The notes under the pieces were generated by a model that was not told the DNA's origin, made no database searches, and saw only the letters and a list, made by a program, of their open reading frames with translations. A program made the position numbers and the translations under genes. A stretch of DNA of 46,074 bases, from the NCBI GenBank assembly GCA_016212825.1, contig JACRDS010000139.1:1-46074 (forward strand). Direction: 5' to 3'. Source of the DNA: Elusimicrobiota bacterium (GTDB taxonomy: Bacteria > Elusimicrobiota > Elusimicrobia > UBA1565 > UBA9628). The number at the start of each line of letters is the position of its first letter. Position 1 is the first letter of the stretch. This document shows, one piece after another, positions 24,203-33,589 of this stretch.

Positions 24203-25543
24203 CGCGCGGCCGCGGCGGCGCAGGCGCCGAGCCCCCTCGGCATCCGCCTCAACACCCCGCTCCTGCAGGGGGCCTACCTGGCGTTCAACGCCATCCCGGA
24301 CGCCTATTTCCTGGGCGACGGGCCGAGCTGCATCTTCGCCAAGGCCGAGCACGTGCACGGCCGCCACGACCTCTTCTCCACCCTGCTCTCCTGCGCCAGC
24401 GACCACCGCATCCACTACACGGGCGTCAACGTGTTCACCATCGCCGGCAAGTTCGAGGACCAGATCGCGGCCGCCATGCGGCGCATCCACGCCCGGCCCG
24501 GCTGCGGCGTGCTCTTCGTGGGCTCCATGCCCATGTGCACCATCGCGGGCACGGATTACGAGCGGCTCCTGCGCGAGGCCCTGCCTCCGGGGGGCAAGCC
24601 CGCCTTCCTGCTGCCGCGGCGCTCCGCCGTGTCCGGTGACTGGCTCGACGGCTACGCCTCGGTCCTGGAGGCCATGGCCGAAGGGATGGACCTGGGCGGC
24701 AGCCGGCCGGAGCGCGGCCGCGTGGCCGTGGTGGGCTACCTCATGGACCGCAACGAGGGCGACCACCGGGGCAACGTCGCGGAGCTCGAGCGCATGCTGC
24801 GCGCCCTGGGCCTGGAGCCCGCCTCGGTCTGGCTCTCGGGCCGGCCGTACGAGACCCTGCGCGAGGCGCGGCGCGCCGAAGCCGTGCTGAGCCTTCCGCA
24901 CGGGCGCGGGGCGGCGCGCGTCCTGGCGCGGCGGCTGGGGGTGCGCGTGGTGGAGGCCGGGCTGCCCTTCGGGCTGGCGGGCACGCGCCGGTTCGTGGAG
25001 GCCCTGGGCCGGGGGTTCGACCGCGGCAAGCAGGCGGCCGCCTTCATCCGCCGCGAGCTCGACCTGGCCGCGCCGCGCCTCAAGGGCACGGTGCCGCAGG
25101 CCTTCTCGGGCCGGCGCATCGCCTTCGCCGGGGACCCGCACTACGGGGCCGCATTCGCGGAATTCATCGACGAGCTCGGGGGACGGACCGGTCCGCTGCT
25201 GCTGATGGGCGCGGCGCGGCACCTGCCCCGCGAGGGACAGGAGGCGCTGCTGCGGCGGCCGGGCGCGGCCTTCGAGCCCATGACCGTGGACGTGGAGGAC
25301 GGCCGCTGCGGGCTGGGCCTCAGGGGCGTGGACCTCATCGTGGGCAACACCATCGCCTTCGAGATCATGACGCTGCCGGCCAGCTGGCTCGAGTTCGGCT
25401 TCCGCTGCGAGTTCACCCACTGCCTCAAGGACGAGCCCTTCCTGGGCTTCCCCGGGGCCCTGGGCCTGGCCGGCGCGCTGGCCAACGAGCTGCGCCAGGG
25501 GGATTTCCGCAAGGCCGTGGCCGAGGAGGCGGACGATGCCTGA
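24200..25543 (+). CDS. Nitrogenase component-1-like protein, beta (NifK/BchB-like) type, copy 2
   Basis: The 447-aa protein is a close paralog of that at 19224. It keeps GDGPSC (Cys44) and MPMCTIAGTDYE (Cys113) as Fe-S ligand candidates, the NEGDHRGN block and PFLGFPGALGLAGALANEL. It starts next to a divergent promoter. Its stop region overlaps the start of the alpha-type gene at 25536 by eight bases. In this second set beta precedes alpha, the opposite of the first set. Confidence 0.8.
   Translation: MRAAAAAQAPSPLGIRLNTPLLQGAYLAFNAIPDAYFLGDGPSCIFAKAEHVHGRHDLFSTLLSCASDHRIHYTGVNVFTIAGKFEDQIAAAMRRIHARPGCGVLFVGSMPMCTIAGTDYERLLREALPPGGKPAFLLPRRSAVSGDWLDGYASVLEAMAEGMDLGGSRPERGRVAVVGYLMDRNEGDHRGNVAELERMLRALGLEPASVWLSGRPYETLREARRAEAVLSLPHGRGAARVLARRLGVRVVEAGLPFGLAGTRRFVEALGRGFDRGKQAAAFIRRELDLAAPRLKGTVPQAFSGRRIAFAGDPHYGAAFAEFIDELGGRTGPLLLMGAARHLPREGQEALLRRPGAAFEPMTVDVEDGRCGLGLRGVDLIVGNTIAFEIMTLPASWLEFGFRCEFTHCLKDEPFLGFPGALGLAGALANELRQGDFRKAVAEEADDA
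24741..24837 (+). repeat. 97-bp direct repeat, copy 1 (copy 2 at 27590-27686)
   Basis: This stretch of the beta-type gene is identical base for base to 27590-27686 in the truncated beta-type gene. It covers the MDRNEGDHRGN block and the helix after it. Confidence 0.85.
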
Positions 25544-27305
25544 GCGCGAGGGACGATCGGCGCCGGCGCCGGTCCGGCACCTCACCGCCGGGCCGGCCGC
25601 TCTCGCGCGCCTGGCGAAGCTCCTCGGGCTCTCGGCCGCGGGGGCCGGCTGGCGCCTGGAGGGGCTCTGCGCCTGGGACGGCGAGAGCGTCCGGGTGGCC
25701 CTGCGCCGGGGCGCGCGCCGCCTGGTCTGGCTCCTGCTCGACGCCGACGACCCGCAGGCCCAGGTCCGCGCGGGCCGTCTGGGATTCCGGGCCCTGGACG
25801 GGGGCAGCCCGGCGGAGCTGCGGCTCCTGGAAGCCTGGGGCCGGCGCCTCAAGGGCCGGGGCCTGCCGGAGATCATCCGGATGATCTCCGACGACCCGGA
25901 GTCGTTCTCCGAACGGCAGGTCCCGGACCAGGGCGGCGACCTGCTGAAGGTCCCCTACGTGGGCGCCCCGGTCGAGCTCGTGGACTCGGGCTGGCGCAAT
26001 TTCTTCTGCGACCAGGACTTCGACGTCCTGCTGGGCGTGCCTCAGCTGGTGTCCAAAGGCACGGTGGACGTGCAGTACGCGGACCTGGAATGCTACTATG
26101 CGCGCCCCACCCGCAACCTGCTCAAGTGGAACTTCCTGGACTGGCCGGAAGGCGAGGACTCCGCCCCCCTGCTCGAAAAGGGCAGCCATTTCACGACCGA
26201 GCTCGACGAGCACGACATGATCCTGGGCACCGGCGCCAAGGCGGACGCCCTGGTGGAGAAGGTCCGCGAGCTCTCCGCGCGCGGCAAGTTCGTGGTGTTC
26301 ACGCACCTGTGCACTCCCATCGTGCTGGGCGAGGACTTCAGCGGCCTGGCGCGCCGCTGCACCGAAGCCACCGGCAACACCGCCGTGGGCTGGAGCCAGA
26401 AGGACCGCGACAACCGGGACAATTTCGGCGACTACTTCCGCCAGGCCCTGGGCCGGCCAGGCTTCTTCGCCGGCCGCTCCGACCCCCGGGCCGTCAACCT
26501 CTTCCACTTCCCGCGCGACCTGCGCGTCGGTGAGTTCGCGCAGATTCTGCGCGAGGCAGGGCTGCGCGTCAACGTCAGCCTGTTCCCGGAGGTCGACCTG
26601 GCCTCCGTGGAGCGCATCCCCCGGGCGCGCTGGCAGGTGTTCTGCGCGCGCAGTTCCTACCACGACAGCCTGCGCGCCCTGCTGGAGAAGTCGCCCCTGC
26701 CGGTGCTGACCGTGCCGGCCCCCTACGGCCCGGCCGGGACCGCCGAGTGCCTGCTGCGCGTCGCGGCCGCGGCCGGGCGCCGCGAGGCTTTCGCGCAAGC
26801 CTGGAAGCGGCGGATGCGGGACTTCCTGCCGCGCTGGCGCGCCCTGCGCCGCCAGGCGCGGGGCCTGCGCCTGGCCTTCGTGGTCTCGGAATCCACCCTG
26901 CCGCGGCTGTGGCAGCTGCGCTACGGGCAGAGCGCGCCGCTGCTGCCCCTGGTCGAGGCCATGGGCTTCGGCATCGACCTGCTCTACTACGATTCCCATG
27001 GCGTGGCGCCGAACCTGCCCCGGCCCTGCCCCGCGGCCAAGGTCACCCTCTTCGGCAGCCCGGCAGAGCTCGAGGCGCGCCTGCGCGACGGGGGGTTCCA
27101 GGCCGTGTTCTCGGACTTGTTCTTCGACTGGCGCATCAGCCGGGCCGGCAAGGGGCGCTTCTCCAGCAAGGACTTCGAGATGGGCCTGGGCGGAGCCCTG
27201 CGCAGCCTCGAGCGCCTGCTGGCCGTCTGCCGTCTTCCTTTCTACCAGCGCTACGCGGAGAACCTGGCCAGCGTTCCCAGGAGGCTCGATGCCCCGAGGG
27301 ACTGA
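25536..27305 (+). CDS. Nitrogenase component-1-like protein, alpha (NifD/BchN-like) type, copy 2
   Basis: The 589-aa protein is a close paralog of that at 17498: ELDEHDMILGTGAKADALVE, LCTPIVLGEDFSGL, DLECYY, and the C-terminal FSSKDFEMGLGGALRSLERLL. Cys186 and Cys259 are the ligand candidates matching Cys173 and Cys250 of copy 1; Cys158 (RNFFCDQDF) is extra and is Ala in copy 1. With Cys44 and Cys113 of the partner at 24200 this again gives four Cys per pair. Confidence 0.8.
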   Translation: MPEREGRSAPAPVRHLTAGPAALARLAKLLGLSAAGAGWRLEGLCAWDGESVRVALRRGARRLVWLLLDADDPQAQVRAGRLGFRALDGGSPAELRLLEAWGRRLKGRGLPEIIRMISDDPESFSERQVPDQGGDLLKVPYVGAPVELVDSGWRNFFCDQDFDVLLGVPQLVSKGTVDVQYADLECYYARPTRNLLKWNFLDWPEGEDSAPLLEKGSHFTTELDEHDMILGTGAKADALVEKVRELSARGKFVVFTHLCTPIVLGEDFSGLARRCTEATGNTAVGWSQKDRDNRDNFGDYFRQALGRPGFFAGRSDPRAVNLFHFPRDLRVGEFAQILREAGLRVNVSLFPEVDLASVERIPRARWQVFCARSSYHDSLRALLEKSPLPVLTVPAPYGPAGTAECLLRVAAAAGRREAFAQAWKRRMRDFLPRWRALRRQARGLRLAFVVSESTLPRLWQLRYGQSAPLLPLVEAMGFGIDLLYYDSHGVAPNLPRPCPAAKVTLFGSPAELEARLRDGGFQAVFSDLFFDWRISRAGKGRFSSKDFEMGLGGALRSLERLLAVCRLPFYQRYAENLASVPRRLDAPRD

Positions 27306-28281
27306 CGCCTGGCGGGAAGGCTGGGCTCTGGCCTGCAACGCCCTGACTGACGCCGGCTGCCTGGGCGTCGGGATCGGCGCGGCCGCCGCGGTTGTCTCGC
27401 GCCACGACCTGTTCTCCACTTTGGCCGGGCGCCTGCGCCAGCCCGGCCCGGCGGGACTGCGGCCGCGCCGTCCCGCCCGCGCGGGGAGCGCCCGCGACGG
27501 CTATGCCGCGGCCCTCGAAGCCCTGGCCGCGGGTCTGGACCTGGGCGGCGCCCGGCCCGAGAAGGGCAAGGTGGCCGTCGTCGGCTGCTTCATGGACCGC
27601 AACGAGGGCGACCACCGGGGCAACGTCGCGGAGCTCGAGCGCATGCTGCGCGCCCTGGGCCTGGAGCCCGCCTCGGTCTGGCTCTCCGGCCGGCCGCACG
27701 AGACCCTGCGCGAGGCGCGGCGCGCCGGGGCCGTGCTGAGCCTGCCGCACGGGCGCGAGGCGGCGCGCGTCCTGGCCCGGCGCCTGGGGGTGAGCGTGGT
27801 GGAGGCCGGGCTGCCGTTCGGCCTCCAAGCCACGCGCCGGTTCGTGGAGACCTTGGGCCGCGAGTTCGGCCGCGGCAAGCAGGCGGACGCCTTCATCCGC
27901 CGCGAGCTCGACCTCGTCGCGCCGCGGCTGGAGTGGAGCGTGCCGCACGCCTTCCTCAACCGCCGCTTCGTCTTCGCCGGGGACCCGCACTACGGGGCCG
28001 CGTTCGCGGAGCTCATCGCGGAGCTCGGAGGCCGGACCGAGGTCCTGGACCTGCCGCCGCACGGCCTGGGCCCGGACGCCGCCGACCTGCTCGTGGCCGA
28101 CACCAGGGTCCTGGAGCGGACGCGGCCCAGGACCGCCTGGTTGGAGTTCGGGTTCCCCTGCGAGCTCACCCATTTCCTCAAGGACGAGCCGTTCCTCGGC
28201 TTCCCCGGGGCCCTGGGCTTCCTGTCGCGCGCGGCCAACGAGGTGTCCAAGGGCTTCTGCCGCCGCATGCTGAGGACATGA
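27289..28281 (+). CDS. Truncated beta-type nitrogenase-like paralog (copy 3), likely cluster-less
   Basis: The 330-aa protein is about 115 residues shorter than the copies at 19224 and 24200. The N-terminal region keeps CNALTDAG and SRHDLFSTLAG but has lost the GPxC Cys and the whole segment with the second ligand MCxIAGTDYE. From NEGDHRGN to the C-terminal PFLGFPGALGFLSRAANEV it is near-identical to copy 2, including 97 identical bases. It looks like a recent tandem duplicate with an internal deletion. It is still an open frame with overlapping neighbours (17 bases upstream, four downstream as ATGA), so it may be expressed as a structural or regulatory partner. Confidence 0.75.
   Translation: MPRGTDAWREGWALACNALTDAGCLGVGIGAAAAVVSRHDLFSTLAGRLRQPGPAGLRPRRPARAGSARDGYAAALEALAAGLDLGGARPEKGKVAVVGCFMDRNEGDHRGNVAELERMLRALGLEPASVWLSGRPHETLREARRAGAVLSLPHGREAARVLARRLGVSVVEAGLPFGLQATRRFVETLGREFGRGKQADAFIRRELDLVAPRLEWSVPHAFLNRRFVFAGDPHYGAAFAELIAELGGRTEVLDLPPHGLGPDAADLLVADTRVLERTRPRTAWLEFGFPCELTHFLKDEPFLGFPGALGFLSRAANEVSKGFCRRMLRT
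27590..27686 (+). repeat. 97-bp direct repeat, copy 2 (copy 1 at 24741-24837)
   Basis: Identical to the stretch in the full-length beta-type gene upstream. The spacing of about 2.8 kb and the intervening alpha-type gene indicate duplication of part of the beta gene across its partner. Confidence 0.85.
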
Positions 28282-31200
28282 GCCCGCCGCTCACCGACGC
28301 CTTCGGGACCCGGCTCGACCCGGCGGAGCTCACGGCCGAGCTCGCCCGCCGCCTGCCCGGCGGCTTCCGCCTCGTCGCGGACGACGACGGCGCGCTCCTG
28401 CAGGCGCCGGCCGCGGTCCTGCGCGGCCGGGATTTCGAGCCCGCCCTGTCCTGGCTCCGGGACCGCTTCGCCGGGCTCTCCGTGCGCTTCGCCGCGGCCC
28501 GGCTGCCGGACGGCTCCTCCCGCTGGAAGGACGCCCGCCGCATCCCCGTGCTGACCGTCTCCCTCTTCGAGGGGCCGGTCGCGAAGGCGGCCGGGGACCT
28601 GACCTGGACCCGGCCCGGGGAGAAGCCGGGCCAGCGGCCCGCGGTCTTCACGGCCAAGGCCTCGGATCCCCGCGCCCTGCGCTGGCTCGCAGGCCAGTTG
28701 CGCGAGGACCCCGAGCCGCCGGCCTCGGGCTTCCGCGTCCTCATCGACGGCCTGGAGTGGGGCGTGGTGCGCCGGCCGGTGGCGGCGGTGCGGATCCCGG
28801 GCGGCGGGGTGGTCGCGGACCCCGGCCGCTGCACGGGCTGCGGGCTGTGCACGCGGCTCTGCCCGGCCGGACGCCTGCGCGGCCGCGGCCAAGCCGCGGC
28901 CGATGCCCCAGCCTGCCTGCGCTGCTTCGAGTGCGTGGAGGCCTGCCCCGTAGACGCCCTGCGTCCGGTCTACGGACGCGGCAGCGCGATGACCGGGGCG
29001 GCAGCGCTCAAGCGGCCGGGGTGGCTCTCCCGGCTGCGCGGCTGTCCCGGCCCGGCCTTGCCCGCGCCTTTCCCCCCCTCCTATCTCCTGCCCCGGGCCA
29101 AGGCGGCGCGGCGGCCGCGCTACATCCTGGGCCTGGCGGCAATGACCCGGCAGGAGCACGCCGCGGTGCTGCTCGAGGACGGCCGGCTCGTCGGCGCCGT
29201 GGAGGAGGAGAAGCTGGCGCGCGTGCGGCACTACGGCTGGCCGCCGCCCGGCGAGGACCCGTTCGGCACGGCCCTGGAGGAATGCTTCCCGCGCCGGGCC
29301 GCGCGCGCCCTGCTCTCGCGCCGGGGCCTGACCCTCGACGACGTCGACCTCTTCGCGATGAACGGCCTGCCCGCGCGCTACGGCATGTCCTACCTGAGCG
29401 CCCCGGTCGACCAGCCTCTCTCCACCCTGCGCAGCGGCCGGGTCCTCTACGTGCCGCACCATCTCTGCCACGCGGCCTCGGCCTGGCGCGTCAGCGGGCA
29501 GGCGGAGTCCTGGGTGCTCACCATGGACGGCCGGGGCGAGCGGCAGACCGCGGCCGTGTTCCGGACCGGTCCCCAGGGCATCATCCAGGTCTACGAGCTG
29601 CTGAGCCTGGCCTGGCGCTCCATCGGCGGGACCTACGAGTCGCTCACGCGCCTGCTGGGCTTCGGCCCGCACGGCCAGGGCTCGCTCATGGCTCTGGCCG
29701 GCTACGGCAAGCCGTCCATCGACATGGGCCGCTGGCTCTCCTGGCGCGGTCCGGACGACTACTCGGTGGACGAGAGGATCGCGGAGGCTTTCGCGGACCG
29801 CCGCCGGCCCAGGGACCTGGCCGCCTCCCTGCAGGCGGCCCTGGAGCGCACGATCCTCGGGATGCTCCGGGATCTCGTGCCCGAGCGGCCCTCCGGCTTG
29901 TGCCTGGCCGGAGGCGTGGCCCTGAACTGCCGGCTCAACCAGCTCATCCGCGAGCGCCTGCGGCCCGGGAAGATGTTCGTCCAGCCCGGAGCCAATGACG
30001 CGGGCACGGCTTTGGGCGCGGCCCTGGAGGCCGCGGCCCGAGCCGGCGGCAAGGCGCAGCCTTTCATCCTGGAGGACGCGGCTTTGGGCCCGGACTTCAC
30101 GGAAGCCGAGATCGCCGAGGCTCTGGAAGCCTCCGGCCTCCGTCACGAGAGACTGCGCGACGCCCCGGCCAAGGCGGCCCGGCTGCTGGCCGACGGCGAG
30201 GTCGTCTGCTGGTTCCAGGGACGGCTGGAGTTCGGCCCCCGCGCTCTGGGGCGGCGCAGCATCCTGGCGGACCCGCGCTCGGCCAAGATGAAGGACAAGG
30301 TCAACCGCCTCAAGCAGCGCCAGCCCTGGCGGCCCTTCGGCCCCTCCGTCTTGGCCGGCCGCGAGACGGACTGGTTCTCGGACCCCTTCGACTCGCGCTT
30401 CATGCTCTTCACCGTGCCGGTGCGCCCCGAGATGCGCGGCCGCATCCCGGCGGTCATGCACGTGGACGGCACCACCCGGCCGCAGTCCGTGCACCGCCGG
30501 CGCGATCCGCTCTACCATCGGCTCATCTCCGAGTTCGAGCGCCTCACGGGCGTGCCCATGGTGCTCAACACCTCATTCAACCGCAAGGGCGAGCCCATCG
30601 TGTGCACCCCGCAGGACGCTCTGGAGAGCTTCCGGGCCCTGGGCGCGGACGCTTTGGTGATAGGGCCGTTCCTGGTCCGCAACAAGCCTCGTCCGACGGA
30701 ACGGATCAGTAAGAGGATGAAAGGAGGACGGAGATTGCTCCTGCGGCTCACCACGGAGTGCGACTGCGCCTGCGCCCACTGCACCATGCAGGACCTGGCC
30801 GGCAAGCCCGGCCGCAGCTTCGCCGAAGCCGCGGCCGCGCTCCTGGACGGACGCGCGGCCGGCTGCGACGAGCTGGTCTTGATGCGCGGAGAGCCTGCCC
30901 TCTGGCCGGGCCTGCCGGAGCTCGCGGCCGCGGCGCGGGGCCTGGGCTACCGCTTCATCCAGGTCCAGACCAGCGGCCGGGCCTTCTGCCGGCCGGGCCT
31001 GCGCGAGGGACTGCTGGCCGCGGTGGACGCGGCCGAGGTCACGGTGCTGGGTCCGGATCCGGAGACCCATGACGCGGCCAGCGGGGTCCCGGGCTCCTTC
31101 CGGGAGACCCTCATGGGCATCAAGGCGCTGCTCGGAGCAGGCAAGGAGGTCCTGGCCACGGTCCCGGTGCTGCGGCGCAACCTCTCCGGCCTGGACGCGA

Positions 31201-31613
31201 CCTGCGTCGTGCTCTCCCGGCTGGGCGTGCGGCGCGTACAGTTCAACTTCCCCAGACCGGTGCAGCTGAGCCGCACGGTGGCCACGGAACCTCTGGCGCG
31301 GCTGGCCGATGCTTCGGCCGCGGTCCGCCGCGCGGCGCGCGCGGCGGCCGGGCTGGGCCTGTCCGTGTCCACGGAGGGCCTGCCCCTCTGCCATCTCGAC
31401 GCGGGCCTGCGTCGCGGCGCGGAGAGCGCCGCGGACTGGGACCGCTTCCGGGTCGACGACCTGGGCCGCGTGCAGGACGGCTTCGGGTCGCAGATCCGGC
31501 AGGCGCGGCCGGAGCCGCCGGTGTGCCGGGGCTGCCGGGCGCGGCGCCGCTGCCCGCGGACCTGGGGCCTGTATCTGGAGATGTTCGGCTCGGCCGAGCT
31601 GCGGCCTTTCTAA
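28278..31613 (+). CDS. Ferredoxin-carbamoyltransferase-radical SAM fusion
   Basis: The 1111-aa protein has four parts. The N-terminal 175 residues are unassigned. A 2[4Fe-4S] ferredoxin domain has C185, C188, C191, C195 and C213, C216, C219, C223. A NodU/CmcH/TobZ-type O-carbamoyltransferase spans about 280-805 (HHLCHAASAW, GGVALNCRLN, GANDAGTALGAAL, EFGPRALGRRSILADPR, VLNTSFNRKGEPIV); this family makes carbamoyl adenylate from carbamoyl phosphate and ATP. A family B rSAM domain follows (C828, C832, C835 in CDCACAHC, MRGEPAL, C-terminal CRGCRARRRC at 1083-1092). An internal AAAGGAGG (30720-30727) with an in-frame TTG at 30735 could start the rSAM domain alone. The start overlaps the previous stop as ATGA. 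Confidence 0.8.
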   Translation: MSPPLTDAFGTRLDPAELTAELARRLPGGFRLVADDDGALLQAPAAVLRGRDFEPALSWLRDRFAGLSVRFAAARLPDGSSRWKDARRIPVLTVSLFEGPVAKAAGDLTWTRPGEKPGQRPAVFTAKASDPRALRWLAGQLREDPEPPASGFRVLIDGLEWGVVRRPVAAVRIPGGGVVADPGRCTGCGLCTRLCPAGRLRGRGQAAADAPACLRCFECVEACPVDALRPVYGRGSAMTGAAALKRPGWLSRLRGCPGPALPAPFPPSYLLPRAKAARRPRYILGLAAMTRQEHAAVLLEDGRLVGAVEEEKLARVRHYGWPPPGEDPFGTALEECFPRRAARALLSRRGLTLDDVDLFAMNGLPARYGMSYLSAPVDQPLSTLRSGRVLYVPHHLCHAASAWRVSGQAESWVLTMDGRGERQTAAVFRTGPQGIIQVYELLSLAWRSIGGTYESLTRLLGFGPHGQGSLMALAGYGKPSIDMGRWLSWRGPDDYSVDERIAEAFADRRRPRDLAASLQAALERTILGMLRDLVPERPSGLCLAGGVALNCRLNQLIRERLRPGKMFVQPGANDAGTALGAALEAAARAGGKAQPFILEDAALGPDFTEAEIAEALEASGLRHERLRDAPAKAARLLADGEVVCWFQGRLEFGPRALGRRSILADPRSAKMKDKVNRLKQRQPWRPFGPSVLAGRETDWFSDPFDSRFMLFTVPVRPEMRGRIPAVMHVDGTTRPQSVHRRRDPLYHRLISEFERLTGVPMVLNTSFNRKGEPIVCTPQDALESFRALGADALVIGPFLVRNKPRPTERISKRMKGGRRLLLRLTTECDCACAHCTMQDLAGKPGRSFAEAAAALLDGRAAGCDELVLMRGEPALWPGLPELAAAARGLGYRFIQVQTSGRAFCRPGLREGLLAAVDAAEVTVLGPDPETHDAASGVPGSFRETLMGIKALLGAGKEVLATVPVLRRNLSGLDATCVVLSRLGVRRVQFNFPRPVQLSRTVATEPLARLADASAAVRRAARAAAGLGLSVSTEGLPLCHLDAGLRRGAESAADWDRFRVDDLGRVQDGFGSQIRQARPEPPVCRGCRARRRCPRTWGLYLEMFGSAELRPF

Positions 31614-31616
31614 GAG

Positions 31617-33500
31617 CTACTCCAGGACGTCGCGCAGCTCGGCGAAGAGCCCGCTGGGGAGCTCCAGCATGGGCAGCGGGTAGCGGTCGAACTGGCTCAT
31701 CAGGCAGCGCGGGTCGTCGAACGGCCAGGCCACGGTCACCGAACCCTGCCGGGCCTTCCGGCTTCCGCGCAGCTCCATGACGCGGCCGTCCTCGGACACG
31801 GCCGCCTCAACTCCCCGCACCGCCGTGATGCGGCCCGCGCAGCGCTGGGCGAAGCCGGGCACCCCCGCCACGGCGGGCAGATAGAAGGTGTGCGGCGCGG
31901 CCCCGGCGGGCAGGCGCACGGGGAAACTCAGGGCCTCCGCCGCCGGGGAGAGCATCTCGCGCAGACGGACCGCCAGGGTCTCTCCGTCCCAACAGCGCTT
32001 GCGGAAGGCCCGGTTCGCCACGCCGAACCGCCGCGCCGGCATGGCCTTCCCTCCGACGACCTCGGAGAACTCGTCGAGCCTCACGTAGGCGGGCAGGCGG
32101 AAGAGGAAGAAGTCGCGCCCCCGTCCCGCCACCCGCGCCGGCCGCAGGGGAGACATGGCGGGCGGGACCGGCCGGCCCGCCCCCACCGCGACGAGCACGA
32201 CCCGCTCCGCCCGCGGCGGGACCTCGCCCAACGTCGGGATGTCGCGCAGGCAGGGGGCGAAGAGCCACATGCCGTAGAGCAGGTCGACGTAGGCCCGCTG
32301 TCCGCCGGAAAGATAGCGGTACGCCGCGTTGCAGTCGTAGCCCTGCTCCGATAGGGCGCGCGCCAAGGACTGCGCCTCGCCCAGCCGCAGGGCGTTGTTG
32401 TTGGCCGGGCGCGCCTCGCGGGCCGCGGTGACCAGGAGCAGCGCCGCGGCCAGAGCCGCGGCGACCGGGGGCCAGCACTCCAAGAACGCCTGCGCGGCCC
32501 GGGCTCCCATGACGCAGAGGAAAGGCAGCACGGGCACATAGTAGCGCCAGGGCGTCTCGTGGCCGAAGACCACGGGCAGCAGCCCCAGAAGATAGGAGCC
32601 CGCCGACCACTCCATGAAGGGATCGCAGGGCTGCCGGTCGCGCCGGCGCCTCGACAGCCAGGCCAGGGCGATGAAGGCGGCGGCCACCGCGGCGAAGCGC
32701 CGCAGGTCCTCTGGCTGGAAGATGTAGCGGGGAGACTTCAGGGCCGGGAAGGACGACACCATCTCGACGCTCAGGCGCAGGGAGCCGGCCGAGAAGGCCA
32801 GCCAGCCGGCCGCCGCCACCAGGGCCAGGCCGAGCAGCTCCAGCGCGGCGCGACCGCGGCGCCCGGGCCTGGCGCCCAGCAGAAGGAAGACGACCATGCC
32901 GGGGATGAAGAGCAGGGCCTCGGTGTGAGCCTGGCTGGCCAGCGAAAGGAGGAAGGCGGCGCCGGCGGCCAGCGCGGCGCGCGTCCGGCCGGAAGCGAGG
33001 AAGGCGGCGCCGGCGCACCAGACGAAGAGGTTGACGATCAGCCCCACGACTCCCGGGCTCCAGACCGGGTCGGCCAGGGAGCCGTCGAAGACCAGGAACA
33101 GGTACGCGGCCCAGGAGACGTAGGCCGCGGCCCGGCCGGCGAGCCGCTCCATGAGCCGCAGCAGCGGGACCGTGCTCAGGGCGTAGAGGAGCGCGACGAA
33201 GGCCGGGACCAGGCGCAGCGGCAGCCCGGACCCCATCCACCAGGAGAGGCAACGCTGCCAGATGAAGCCGTGGAAGAGCAGATAGGACGAGGACGGCCCG
33301 GTTCCCGAGCAGCCGGCGGACGCGGCGCAGTCGCGCGCCGCGATGAACTCGCGCAGCGTGTCGGAGAACACCGGCACGTCGTCGGGCGCGAGGCGCAGGG
33401 CCAGGAAGGCGGCGAAGCCGAGCGCGGCTGCGGGCAGGGCATAGTCCGCGATCCGAGAGCCGAAGGGGGGGCTCGGCCGCGGAGGCGTCGGAGGCCCCAT
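31617..33500 (-). CDS. Polytopic membrane protein, glycosyltransferase-like (GT-C/ArnT type)
   Basis: The 627-aa protein has an N-terminal half with about ten hydrophobic segments and a long extracytoplasmic C-terminal part. An early acidic APDDVPVFSDT loop (about 46-56) after the first membrane span and the FHGF-x-WQ region resemble lipid-linked sugar transferases of the GT-C fold (ArnT, PMT). These move a sugar from a polyprenyl phosphate donor. The exact substrate is unknown and the match is structural, not a recognised family. It is convergent with the fusion gene (four bases between the stop codons), so no terminator fits between them. Confidence 0.6.
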   Translation of the reverse strand: MGPPTPPRPSPPFGSRIADYALPAAALGFAAFLALRLAPDDVPVFSDTLREFIAARDCAASAGCSGTGPSSSYLLFHGFIWQRCLSWWMGSGLPLRLVPAFVALLYALSTVPLLRLMERLAGRAAAYVSWAAYLFLVFDGSLADPVWSPGVVGLIVNLFVWCAGAAFLASGRTRAALAAGAAFLLSLASQAHTEALLFIPGMVVFLLLGARPGRRGRAALELLGLALVAAAGWLAFSAGSLRLSVEMVSSFPALKSPRYIFQPEDLRRFAAVAAAFIALAWLSRRRRDRQPCDPFMEWSAGSYLLGLLPVVFGHETPWRYYVPVLPFLCVMGARAAQAFLECWPPVAAALAAALLLVTAAREARPANNNALRLGEAQSLARALSEQGYDCNAAYRYLSGGQRAYVDLLYGMWLFAPCLRDIPTLGEVPPRAERVVLVAVGAGRPVPPAMSPLRPARVAGRGRDFFLFRLPAYVRLDEFSEVVGGKAMPARRFGVANRAFRKRCWDGETLAVRLREMLSPAAEALSFPVRLPAGAAPHTFYLPAVAGVPGFAQRCAGRITAVRGVEAAVSEDGRVMELRGSRKARQGSVTVAWPFDDPRCLMSQFDRYPLPMLELPSGLFAELRDVLE

Positions 33501-33510
33501 GGCGTCCGGG

Positions 33511-33539
33511 ATTCTATTACATGCCGGCCGGACTGTCCA
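33511..33539 (-). promoter_or_regulatory. Promoter of the membrane glycosyltransferase-like gene
   Basis: On the minus strand TGGACA (33539-33534) and TAGAAT (33516-33511) are separated by 17 bp. The start codon at 33500 is only about four bases past the expected transcription start. Confidence 0.6.
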
Positions 33540-33553
33540 GTCTCCGGGACTCC

Positions 33554-33583
33554 TTGTCCGGTCCCCCGCCCTTATGGAATAAT
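33554..33583 (+). promoter_or_regulatory. Promoter of the rSAM/PP-loop gene pair, probably leaderless
   Basis: TTGTCC (33554-33559), an 18-bp spacer and AATAAT (33578-33583) precede the ATG at 33590 by six bases. The promoter faces away from the one at 33511-33539. Confidence 0.5.
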
Positions 33584-33589
33584 GGCTTG

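Noticed and set aside
27289..28281. Pseudogene call for the truncated beta-type gene
   Set aside because: The frame is intact, with coupled overlaps on both sides, so it is kept as a coding gene even though its ligands are lost.
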